A stretch of 64,000 nt of DNA from contig NZ_AQQP01000003.1 of the NCBI RefSeq assembly GCF_002210165.1, positions 1-64,000 on the forward strand, written 5' to 3'. The notes under the pieces were generated by a model. That model saw only the letters and a program-made list of their open reading frames with translations. It had not been told where the DNA came from and searched no databases. This DNA is from Phaeobacter sp. 22II1-1F12B (GTDB lineage Bacteria; Pseudomonadota; Alphaproteobacteria; Rhodobacterales; Rhodobacteraceae). Every line of letters starts with the position of its first letter. Position 1 is the stretch's first letter. This document shows positions 57,146-64,000 of the stretch, one piece after another. The position numbers were made by a program, and so were the translations under genes.

Positions 57146-57638
57146 GGGTCACAGGTTCGATGAACTCGCCTGCTACCGGCATGCTCGCGCTTCCGCCGCG
57201 CCATGCATCAAGATAGCGGCGCACCAGCATAAGCCCGTCCTGTGTGCCTGACGTCATCAGGTCGGCCGGCGCCTGCCCCGAAAACGGTAGCCCGCGATGA
57301 GGTCCATTGAGCCAGACGAGCGCCTGATCCTGCTTTTTAAACAGAATGCTCAGGGCCTTGTGAATTCCCAGCACCGCAGAAATCCGCAGCAACATGTCGA
57401 GGCTTAACGAGATATCGTCTCCATCCTGCGCCTTGCGGACCCAGTTGTAATAGGCAGACCGCGACGGATGGCCCAGAACGGCAAGCCGATCCTTTTCGCT
57501 CAGCTTCCATTGATCGGCAATCGCAAGGAAACTGCGCAGCCCCGGACCGCTCAGCCTTTTGCGGTGAGCCGGTCCCATATCCTGCGGCGACAGTACATCG
57601 ACGGGATGATCGTGCTTCTTGAATGCAGGTTCGGCCAT
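57123..57638 (-). CDS. Xre/MbcA/ParS-type antitoxin (DUF2384-like)
   Basis: 171 residues. The N-terminal helix-turn-helix spans about residues 35-70 (L-S-E-K-D-R-L-A-V-L-G-H-P-S-R-S-A-Y-Y-N-W). The C-terminal part (L-L-R-I-S-A-V-L-G-I-H-K-A-L, W-L-N-G-P) matches the MbcA/ParS toxin-binding domain. It neutralises the RES toxin and probably represses its own promoter. Start ATG 57638 has GGAG eight bases upstream; the frame is open 18 codons further. Confidence 0.85.
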   Translation of the reverse strand: MAEPAFKKHDHPVDVLSPQDMGPAHRKRLSGPGLRSFLAIADQWKLSEKDRLAVLGHPSRSAYYNWVRKAQDGDDISLSLDMLLRISAVLGIHKALSILFKKQDQALVWLNGPHRGLPFSGQAPADLMTSGTQDGLMLVRRYLDAWRGGSASMPVAGEFIEPVTRDTVVFG

Positions 57639-57663
57639 TTCAGGGACTCCATGTCTGCAAACA

Positions 57664-57692
57664 AACATAGCGTCCATATATGGACATTTCAA
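57664..57692 (-). promoter_or_regulatory. Toxin-antitoxin promoter with operator in the spacer
   Basis: On the minus strand, TTGAAA (57692-57687), a 17-base spacer and TATGTT (57669-57664). The spacer holds the perfect palindrome GTCCATATATGGAC (57672-57685). A repressor bound there would block RNA polymerase directly. The -35 box starts four bases past the ispG stop. Confidence 0.75.
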
Positions 57693-57695
57693 GCC

Positions 57696-58817
57696 CTACT
57701 CGGCAGCCTCGGCCATTGCGTCAAGCTCGGCGGCTTTCTTTTCCACCTGTTCGACGATGTGATCAATCATCGCATCATTGCCCATCTTGTGGCTTTGCTT
57801 GCCGGCCAGATAGACCATACCTGACCCCGCCCCACCGCCGGTGAATCCAACATCCGTCATCAATGCCTCGCCCGGTCCGTTGACGACGCAACCGATGATC
57901 GAAAGGCTCATCGGTGTCTTGATATGTTCGAGCCGTTTCTCGAGCGCCTCAACCGTCTTGATAACGTCGAAACCCTGTCTCGCGCAGGACGGGCACGAGA
58001 TGATGTTCACTCCGCGATGGCGAAGACCGAGCGATTTCAGAATTTCGAAACCGACCTTGACCTCTTCAACGGGATCGGCGGAAAGACTGACCCGAATGGT
58101 ATCACCGATGCCCATCCACAGCAGATTCCCCAAGCCTATTGCAGATTTGATGGTGCCGGACATCAATCCACCGGCTTCGGTAATGCCCAAATGCAAAGGT
58201 GCGTCCGTTACTTCGGCAAGCTGCTGATAGGCCGCTGCCGACATGAAAACATCGGATGCTTTGACGCTGATCTTGAATTCATGGAAATCGTGATCCTGCA
58301 GGATCCGGATATGTTCGAGACCGGATTCGACCATCGCGTCTGGGCACGGCTCTCCATATTTTTCGAGCAGATGTTTTTCGAGGCTGCCCGCATTCACGCC
58401 GATCCGGATGGAACAGCCATGATCCCGCGCTGCAGAAACGACTTCGGCCACTCGGGTCTTGTCACCAATGTTGCCCGGGTTGATCCGCAGGCAGGCTGCG
58501 CCCGCCTCGGCCGCCTCGATCCCGCGTTTGTAATGGAAATGGATGTCAGCCACGATTGGCACCGGGCTTTCCGCGACGATTTCCTTGAGTGCCTTGGATG
58601 AGGCCTGATCCGGCACAGAGACCCGGACGATGTCGGCGCCAGCCTCGGCCGCGGCCTGAACCTGCGCGATTGTTGCCGCCACATCCGTGGTCAGCGTGTT
58701 CGTCATGGTCTGCACGGCAATCGGCGCGTCGCCGCCAACTGGCACATTGCCAACCATGATCTGACGAGATTTGCGGCGGTAAATATCCCGCCATGGGCGG
58801 ATACTGTTCAACGACAT
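57696..58817 (-). CDS. ispG: 4-hydroxy-3-methylbut-2-enyl diphosphate synthase (flavodoxin)
   Basis: 373 residues. This enzyme makes HMBPP in the methylerythritol phosphate isoprenoid route, using a [4Fe-4S] cluster. The cluster Cys lie in S-C-P-S-C-A-R and [10 protein letters not shown]. Start ATG 58817 (M-S-L-N-S-I-R-P-W) has a weak AAAGG upstream; the frame extends 27 codons further without better support. It precedes the toxin-antitoxin pair in the same direction. Confidence 0.95.
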   Translation of the reverse strand: MSLNSIRPWRDIYRRKSRQIMVGNVPVGGDAPIAVQTMTNTLTTDVAATIAQVQAAAEAGADIVRVSVPDQASSKALKEIVAESPVPIVADIHFHYKRGIEAAEAGAACLRINPGNIGDKTRVAEVVSAARDHGCSIRIGVNAGSLEKHLLEKYGEPCPDAMVESGLEHIRILQDHDFHEFKISVKASDVFMSAAAYQQLAEVTDAPLHLGITEAGGLMSGTIKSAIGLGNLLWMGIGDTIRVSLSADPVEEVKVGFEILKSLGLRHRGVNIISCPSCARQGFDVIKTVEALEKRLEHIKTPMSLSIIGCVVNGPGEALMTDVGFTGGGAGSGMVYLAGKQSHKMGNDAMIDHIVEQVEKKAAELDAMAEAAE

Positions 58818-58927
58818 GGGATCTGGGCCTTTGCAATAGCGATGCGGCGCACCGTTCCAACTTGGCGTAGAGATAACTCTCCCAGCCTCTGGCTGCAACG
58901 GCAGCTTGTTTCAGGCAGGTGGATTCG

Positions 58928-60178
58928 TCAGTCGCTTACCGGGGTCGCGGCGAGGCCAAGCGCCTCGGCATAGCGGATCAAACCTTCGTCCCGCTGCATA
59001 TCGGCAGGCAGGTAGGTTTCCTGCAAACTGGCGATCGACAGCGGCAGGTTCGACGTGACCGCACCGGCCTCGCCAACCGGCCCGTAGAACTTTTCGCCCA
59101 TCGCAAAGTAAATCGCGCCGCTTTCGCCAGTCCGAAGGGTCGGCGGTTCCTCTGTCAGCGGCGCTTCCCAGGTTTCACCGGGCTGCATCGTCTTTTCGAA
59201 GATAACCGTGCCGTCCGCCGATCTTACACGCACCCAGGACGGGCGCACGGCGACGACCTGCAAGGCAGGCGCAACTGGTTCGACAACCTGCGGAACATTC
59301 TCGGTCACGTTCCGGGCTTGCTGCGGCTCAAGGCTCGCAATGATCATGTCGACGTTTTCCGATAGATCGACAACATCGGGAAGGCTTGGCTGGTTCAGCA
59401 TGCCCACGTTGCGCGGATCGAGCGTCGAAATCGGACCGTCGCGTGCTACGAGCACGGGAACATCCAGCGCCTGCGGACGATATAGCCGGTCGAACGCATC
59501 TGCGTCAGGCACATTGATCGCGGTAGAATCGGTTTCAGTCTCTGAAAGTGCCGGGCGCGTGGCTTCGGCAAGGGGATCGAGATCGGCAAGAACCACAGGC
59601 GCCTGTTCTACGGGCGCGAACTGAACCTGCTGGACCTCTTTCAAAACCGTCCATCCGCCGTAACCGATGCCGCCGATCAGCGCCAACAACACCAAAGTCG
59701 AGCCGATGGCGCGCGGTTCAATCTGGCTGAAGAAGGAATCGGCACCGGGAACAAAGGGCGTATTCGGCGCGGTGAAAGGATCACGCGGGGCAGCAACGGG
59801 CTTGATCCCTTCTTCCTTGCCGCTCTTCTTGACGACAGAAGCCTCGGCCGACATGCCATGCGCGACTGCAAAGCCGCTTTCCTGGCAAAAGTTCTGGAAT
59901 GCTTCGTCCGGATTCATGCCCAGATAGCGCGCGTAGGATCGCACGTAACCGGCAATAAAACCGGGGGTGTCAAAGGCAGAAGGATCGGAATTTTCGATGG
60001 CGGCTATGTAGGATGCCTTGATACGCAATTCGCGCTGCACATCCAAAAGGCTCTTGCCCATCGTTGCGCGTTCACCGCGCATCGTGTCACCAAGACGCAA
60101 TTCAAAGTCGTCAAACCCCTTGGGCTTGACGACACTCAGGTCATCTTCTGATTTGCGCTGTACTTTACGCCCAATCAT
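58928..60178 (-). CDS. RodZ-like helix-turn-helix membrane protein
   Basis: 416 residues. A cytoplasmic helix-turn-helix (about residues 30-85: T-M-G-K-S-L-L-D-V-Q-R-E-L-R-I-K-A-S-Y) is followed by a disordered linker, one transmembrane helix (about 157-178) and a periplasmic part with a DUF4115-like beta domain (V-R-P-S-W-V-R-V-R-S-A-D-G). In E. coli RodZ links MreB to the wall. Here the periplasmic linker is rich in Pro/Glu. Start ATG 60178 (M-I-G-R-K-V) is preferred over one 19 codons upstream. Confidence 0.85.
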   Translation of the reverse strand: MIGRKVQRKSEDDLSVVKPKGFDDFELRLGDTMRGERATMGKSLLDVQRELRIKASYIAAIENSDPSAFDTPGFIAGYVRSYARYLGMNPDEAFQNFCQESGFAVAHGMSAEASVVKKSGKEEGIKPVAAPRDPFTAPNTPFVPGADSFFSQIEPRAIGSTLVLLALIGGIGYGGWTVLKEVQQVQFAPVEQAPVVLADLDPLAEATRPALSETETDSTAINVPDADAFDRLYRPQALDVPVLVARDGPISTLDPRNVGMLNQPSLPDVVDLSENVDMIIASLEPQQARNVTENVPQVVEPVAPALQVVAVRPSWVRVRSADGTVIFEKTMQPGETWEAPLTEEPPTLRTGESGAIYFAMGEKFYGPVGEAGAVTSNLPLSIASLQETYLPADMQRDEGLIRYAEALGLAATPVSD

Positions 60179-60305
60179 GCCTGCCGCCCCATCTGCTCTT
60201 AATGCCCTAGTCGCAGCGTTTTGGAATCGTCCCATCGATTCGTCTACGCTTTTTGTTGCTAAGACTTTAACACACGGCCTTTAGCTTGGATACAAAAGGC
60301 GGCAA

Positions 60306-61529
60306 TTATCCGGCAAGATCGGCGCGATTAAGCGCACAATGAGACCAAAGCGCATCCATTGCGCGCACGAGACGATCCATTTCCTTGGGTCCGTGCACCG
60401 GCGAGGGCGTGAAACGCAGCCGCTCTGTGCCGCGCGGAACGGTCGGGAAATTGATCGGCTGCACATAGATACCGTGGTCCTGCAAGAGCATGTCGCTCAG
60501 TATCTTGGTGTGGACCGGATTGCCGACCATGACGGGCACGATATGCGAACCGTGGTCGATAATCGGAAGGCCCATTGCCTTGAGACGTGTCTTGAGAATG
60601 CGCGCCTGTGTCTGGTGCTGCTCACGGATCTCGGGCGTCTTCTTGAGATAGGCGACCGAGGCAGCCGCCCCGGCGGCAACCGCTGGCGGAAGCGATGTGG
60701 TAAAGATGAATCCCGGCGCATAAGACCTTATGGCATCGCACATTTTCTCGCTTGCCGCGATGTAGCCACCCATCACGCCATAGGCTTTGGCGAGCGTGCC
60801 GTTGATGATATCGAGGCGATGCATCAGGCGATCACGCTCGGCCACGCCACCGCCGCGCGGACCATACATGCCGACCGCGTGAACCTCATCGATATAAGTG
60901 AGAGCGCCGAATTCATCTGCGAGATCGCAGATCGCCTCGATCGGGCCGAAATCGCCATCCATCGAGTAGATAGATTCGAAAGCGATGAGTTTCGGCGCGT
61001 CCGGATCGTCGGCTTCGAGCAGTTCCCGTAGGTGATCCAGATCGTTATGCCGGAATATCCGCTTGGCCCCGCCATTGCGGCGCACACCTTCGATCATCGA
61101 CGCGTGATTTAATGCGTCGGAATAAATGATCAGGCCGGGGAAAAGTTTGGGGAGTGTCGAAAGTGTCGCATCATTCGCGATATAGGCAGAGGTAAATAGC
61201 AGCGCCGATTCCTTGCCGTGCAAATCGGCCAGCTCCGCCTCTAGTCGCTTGTGATAGACCGTCGTACCTGAAATGTTCCGCGTTCCGCCCGAACCAGCAC
61301 CGGTTGCTTCAAGCGCCTCGTGCATCGCGGCCAGAACGACCGGGTTCTGCCCCATACCAAGGTAATCGTTGCCGCACCAAACGGTGATATCGCTTTCGCC
61401 GCCATCGGGGCGCGTCCATACCGCGTGAGGGAAGTTGCCGTTACGGCGTTCGATGTCGATGAATGTCCGGTAGCGGCCTTCATCATGCAAACGCTGGATC
61501 GCGTCATCTAGTTTAGCGGTGTAATCCAA
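60306..61529 (-). CDS. hemA: 5-aminolevulinate synthase
   Basis: 407 residues. It condenses glycine and succinyl-CoA, the first step of tetrapyrrole synthesis in alphaproteobacteria. The PLP Lys is K248 (G-T-L-A-K-A-Y-G), the position known in Rhodobacter capsulatus ALAS, with D214 and H217 in Y-I-D-E-V-H. The start is TTG 61529, chosen because AAGGAG stands seven bases before it and the product begins M-D-Y, as in Rhodobacter. An FNR box lies 133 bases upstream. Confidence 0.95.
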   Translation of the reverse strand: MDYTAKLDDAIQRLHDEGRYRTFIDIERRNGNFPHAVWTRPDGGESDITVWCGNDYLGMGQNPVVLAAMHEALEATGAGSGGTRNISGTTVYHKRLEAELADLHGKESALLFTSAYIANDATLSTLPKLFPGLIIYSDALNHASMIEGVRRNGGAKRIFRHNDLDHLRELLEADDPDAPKLIAFESIYSMDGDFGPIEAICDLADEFGALTYIDEVHAVGMYGPRGGGVAERDRLMHRLDIINGTLAKAYGVMGGYIAASEKMCDAIRSYAPGFIFTTSLPPAVAAGAAASVAYLKKTPEIREQHQTQARILKTRLKAMGLPIIDHGSHIVPVMVGNPVHTKILSDMLLQDHGIYVQPINFPTVPRGTERLRFTPSPVHGPKEMDRLVRAMDALWSHCALNRADLAG

Positions 61530-62034
61530 CCGGCTGCTCCTTCACTTCTGGCTGATCCCGTCGGCAGTATTCAGATCATCGCCACGCATTCGCATCGCAG
61601 TGTACTTAGAGGACCTATGCATCTCGATCAACCAAATACGCCCGGGCAGCATGTCGCAGCCTTGATATGGATCAACTGATTTCGTCATGCCGGGCCCATT
61701 TCGCCAAGTATTGAATTCCAGACTGTGCCAAGTCCATCGAATAAGGCATTCTGCTCCTTGTTAGCGAGTAGTGTATTTCACGATCAAGTTCTTAGTAGGT
61801 AACATTATATTTGTTAAATTCGTTTGGAACATTGCTTCTTAAGTACTGATTGCAGTTGCTGCACGCTGTTTCGTGCTGCGGAGAACCATCGTTGTCGCCA
61901 CGCTGCCCTCCTCCTCGGCATGCCTGGACTTCGGTGGTTCTCTTTCTTGCGTCTGAACCGCAAGATCGGGGCTCTGGACACCGGATTTGCGACTGCTAGG
62001 TTGGCGCCAGAAACTGATGAAAAGGCTGCGCCTC
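61530..62034. other. 505-base divergent intergenic region (hemA / M20 peptidase)
   Basis: Holds the FNR box at 61662 and, further right, an AT-rich patch (61790-61850). No gene is supported. The M20 gene frame opens in this region, but its ATG is at 62035. Confidence 0.5.
61662..61675. promoter_or_regulatory. FNR/FnrL box upstream of hemA
   Basis: A perfect TTGAT-N4-ATCAA. The FNR-family regulator FnrL binds this consensus in Rhodobacter and controls hemA by oxygen there. It is 133 bases from the hemA start. Confidence 0.75.
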
Positions 62035-63414
62035 ATGTCTCTTGACGATGTTCTCTCCCGTATCGACGCCGATCTGCCCGCCGCGACCGACCGATTGCTG
62101 GAACTGCTGCGAATTCCTTCGATCTCGACCGATCCCGCGTACAAGGCAGACTGCGACCGGGCGGCAGACTGGCTGGTCGCTGACCTCAACAGCCTTGGAA
62201 TCGCGACGGAAAAACGCCAGACCCCGGGGCATCCGATGGTTGTCGGACATCTCGACGGCGAAGGTCCTCACCTTTTGTTCTACGGACATTACGACGTGCA
62301 ACCCGTCGATCCGCTGGAACTCTGGGATCGTGATCCTTTCGATCCCGAAGTGCAGGACACACCCAAGGGCAAGGTCATCCGGGCGCGGGGTGCGGCGGAT
62401 GACAAGGGTCAGCTCATGACCTTTATCGAGGCCTGCCGCGCGTGGAAAGAAATCAACGGCTCCCTGCCCTGCAAGCTGACGTTCTTTCTCGAGGGCGAGG
62501 AAGAGTCCGGCTCACCGTCGCTTGTGCCGTTCATGAAAGAAAACGTCGACGAGTTGAAATCGGACATTGCGCTGATCTGTGACACCGGTCTTTTCGAAAG
62601 CCGGGTTCCCGCTATCACCACGATGTTGCGCGGCCTTCTGGGCGAAGAGCTTACGATCACCGGGCCGTCCCGCGACCTGCATTCCGGCATGTATGGCGGC
62701 GTTTCGATGAACCCCATCCGCGTATTGTCGCGGATCATCGCATCCCTGCATGACGAATCCGGTCGGATCACGGTGCCCGGCTTCTATGACGGCGTGCCGG
62801 AACTTCCGGATGAGATGCGCCAGCAATGGCAGGGCTTGGCGTTCGATCACCAGTCTTTCCTTGGCGATGTGGGCCTGTCCGAACCGGCAGGCGAACAGGA
62901 TCGTACACCGCTGGAAATGATCTGGGCGCGCCCCACCTGCGAAGTGAACGGAATCTGGGGCGGCTATACCGGTGCCGGGTTCAAGACCGTGTTGCCATCG
63001 GAAGCCCATGCCAAGATCAGCTTCCGGCTCGTCGGCACGCAGGACCCGCTGAAGATCCGCGAAAGCTTTCGCAAGATGGTGCAGGACATGCTCCCGCCCG
63101 ATTGCTCGGTCGAATTCAAGGCGCATGGCGCGTCTCAGGCAGGTGCGTTCGACACATCAGATCCGGTGTTCGAGCAGGCCCGTCAGGCGCTCTCCGACGA
63201 ATGGCCGGATGAGGCTGCATTGATCGGCTGCGGTGGGTCGATTCCGATCGCCGGGCATTTCGACCGCATTCTTGGCACAACGCCGATGCTGATCGGGTTT
63301 GGCAAGGACGACGACCAGATCCATTCGCCGAATGAAAAATATGACATGGAAAGCTTCCACAAGGGCATCAGAAGCTGGGCGCGTGTTCTTGCAGCACTGA
63401 CCAAAACGAACTGA
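62035..63414 (+). CDS. M20-family dipeptidase/carboxypeptidase
   Basis: 459 residues. Zinc ligands are H85-Y-D87 (G-H-Y-D-V-Q-P), D122 or D123 (R-G-A-A-D-D-K-G) and E155-E157 (E-G-E-E-E-S-G). The lid domain with H-S-G-M-Y-G follows. These cytosolic enzymes cleave dipeptides such as carnosine-like substrates or N-acyl amino acids. Start ATG 62035 has AAAGG upstream; earlier in-frame starts (ATG 62017) are possible. The gene appears to be single. Confidence 0.88.
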   Translation: MSLDDVLSRIDADLPAATDRLLELLRIPSISTDPAYKADCDRAADWLVADLNSLGIATEKRQTPGHPMVVGHLDGEGPHLLFYGHYDVQPVDPLELWDRDPFDPEVQDTPKGKVIRARGAADDKGQLMTFIEACRAWKEINGSLPCKLTFFLEGEEESGSPSLVPFMKENVDELKSDIALICDTGLFESRVPAITTMLRGLLGEELTITGPSRDLHSGMYGGVSMNPIRVLSRIIASLHDESGRITVPGFYDGVPELPDEMRQQWQGLAFDHQSFLGDVGLSEPAGEQDRTPLEMIWARPTCEVNGIWGGYTGAGFKTVLPSEAHAKISFRLVGTQDPLKIRESFRKMVQDMLPPDCSVEFKAHGASQAGAFDTSDPVFEQARQALSDEWPDEAALIGCGGSIPIAGHFDRILGTTPMLIGFGKDDDQIHSPNEKYDMESFHKGIRSWARVLAALTKTN

Positions 63415-63560
63415 AAACAGGTGGTGCGGTCAGCCGGAATGCTGGCCGCACCGATTTTGGCGAGTTGTCGCGTCACAAATGCAGGCGGCAGTCCGGATTT
63501 TGCAAAGCGGCCGGGCATCCGCTTTGCGTCACCCTTGCATAATCGCCAGACTGAGCGGCC

Positions 63561-64000
63561 TTAGACTACGCCGATGAACCGATCCGGCAACATATAGCGC
63601 AGCTTTGGTTCCGTTCGGTCAAACTCGTAAAAGCCGGTATCCCCTCTTGGTTTCCACGTCTCGCGCATGGATTGCCGATAGGACGACATATCGAACTCTT
63701 CCTGCAAAGGCAGTTCGGCAAAGCTTTCAAACAGGGCGCGATCCTCACCACGCGCCTGCGGAAACCAATGACGCCCGATTGAGGCTTCCTTGATCGAGGC
63801 ACCCGTTTCTGCCGTGACCGCGTTGCGGCGATCCATCGCTTCGGAATAGGCTGCAATGTCGCAAAACTTCAGGTGGAACAGGTAAAGGTGTTCGGGCGCA
63901 TGAAGCTTGGGATACTGCGTAAAATGTCCCCCGCGCGCGATCTTTGTGCCGGTCGAAATCACGCAGGGTTTTGAATAATGCGGCGCGGGGCGGACCTGCC
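63561..64000 (-). CDS. Glycosyltransferase family 2 protein, C-terminal part (runs off the window)
   Basis: At least 145 residues, open through the window edge with no start inside it: upstream of the V-I-S-T-G-T-K-I-A-R-G-G segment the frame continues R-P-A-P-H-Y-S-K-P-C. The visible part resembles the C-terminal region of roseobacter family 2 glycosyltransferases (Glyco_tranf_2_4): H-A-P-E-H-L-Y-L-F-H-L-K-F-C-D, then R-R-N-A-V-T-A-E-T-G. It carries no catalytic DxD in the visible part. It would act on cell-surface glycans. Confidence 0.55.
   Translation of the reverse strand, partial: QVRPAPHYSKPCVISTGTKIARGGHFTQYPKLHAPEHLYLFHLKFCDIAAYSEAMDRRNAVTAETGASIKEASIGRHWFPQARGEDRALFESFAELPLQEEFDMSSYRQSMRETWKPRGDTGFYEFDRTEPKLRYMLPDRFIGVV

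Overview
The window reads as chromosome of a marine alphaproteobacterium of the Roseobacter group (Rhodobacterales). The evidence is high-GC coding sequence, a 5-aminolevulinate synthase (C4 pathway) hemA, a DksA with the degenerate single-Cys zinc finger described for Rhodobacter, a Usg protein, a VPLPA-CTERM protein, a DmdB-like acyl-CoA ligase, a TRAP transporter and several conserved Rhodobacterales proteins of unknown role.

Layout. 1-6.4 kb looks accessory: a frameshifted sulfotransferase, a Tat-exported amidohydrolase, a four-gene operon of envelope proteins (membrane protein, M48-like peptidase, lipoprotein, small secreted protein), and a graveyard of two transposase remnants (IS3-family OrfB and IS21-family IstA) fused end to end. 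6.4-15.8 kb holds a DmdB-like ligase, a hot-dog thioesterase, an animal-type haem peroxidase, the zwf-pgl-pgi sugar-phosphate operon, a radical SAM protein and usg. 16-21 kb holds gyrA, a small conserved protein, a Rhodobacterales-type intergenic repeat, an FAD monooxygenase and dksA. 21-25.3 kb is a MoxR ATPase ... VWA cluster interrupted by a GNAT enzyme, a DUF2927 lipoprotein and a 55-residue membrane protein. 25.4-35.5 kb carries the VPLPA-CTERM protein, an M48 protease, a PIN protein overlapping an RlmI-like methyltransferase, glnE, a YbaK-type deacylase, DUF2852 and RDD membrane proteins, the N-end-rule transferase Bpt and a TerB-like protein.

35.5-40 kb is a complete TRAP transporter (binding protein, small and unusually large permease) with a hairpin between the binding protein and the permeases. 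40.4-43.7 kb is ilvB-[secreted protein]-ilvN, preceded by a sigma70-like promoter, a 15-codon leader peptide rich in Leu/Val/Ile codons and an attenuator. 44.3-49 kb has an XRE regulator, a Rieske oxygenase and its short partner, a DUF2189 protein and an amidase. 49-55.3 kb runs on the minus strand with prfB, PBP1A, AmiC and an aminotransferase. 55.7-64 kb has a DsbA-like protein, a RES/Xre toxin-antitoxin pair with the operator inside its promoter spacer, ispG, a RodZ-like protein, hemA behind a perfect FNR box, an M20 peptidase and the end of a glycosyltransferase.

Most of the window is housekeeping. The strongest signals beyond routine annotation are the ilv attenuator, the operator-in-promoter of the toxin-antitoxin pair, the paired operators before the DUF2852 gene, the FNR box before hemA, the fused transposase remnants and the uncharacterised envelope operon. 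No computation was run: family names rest on reading motifs.
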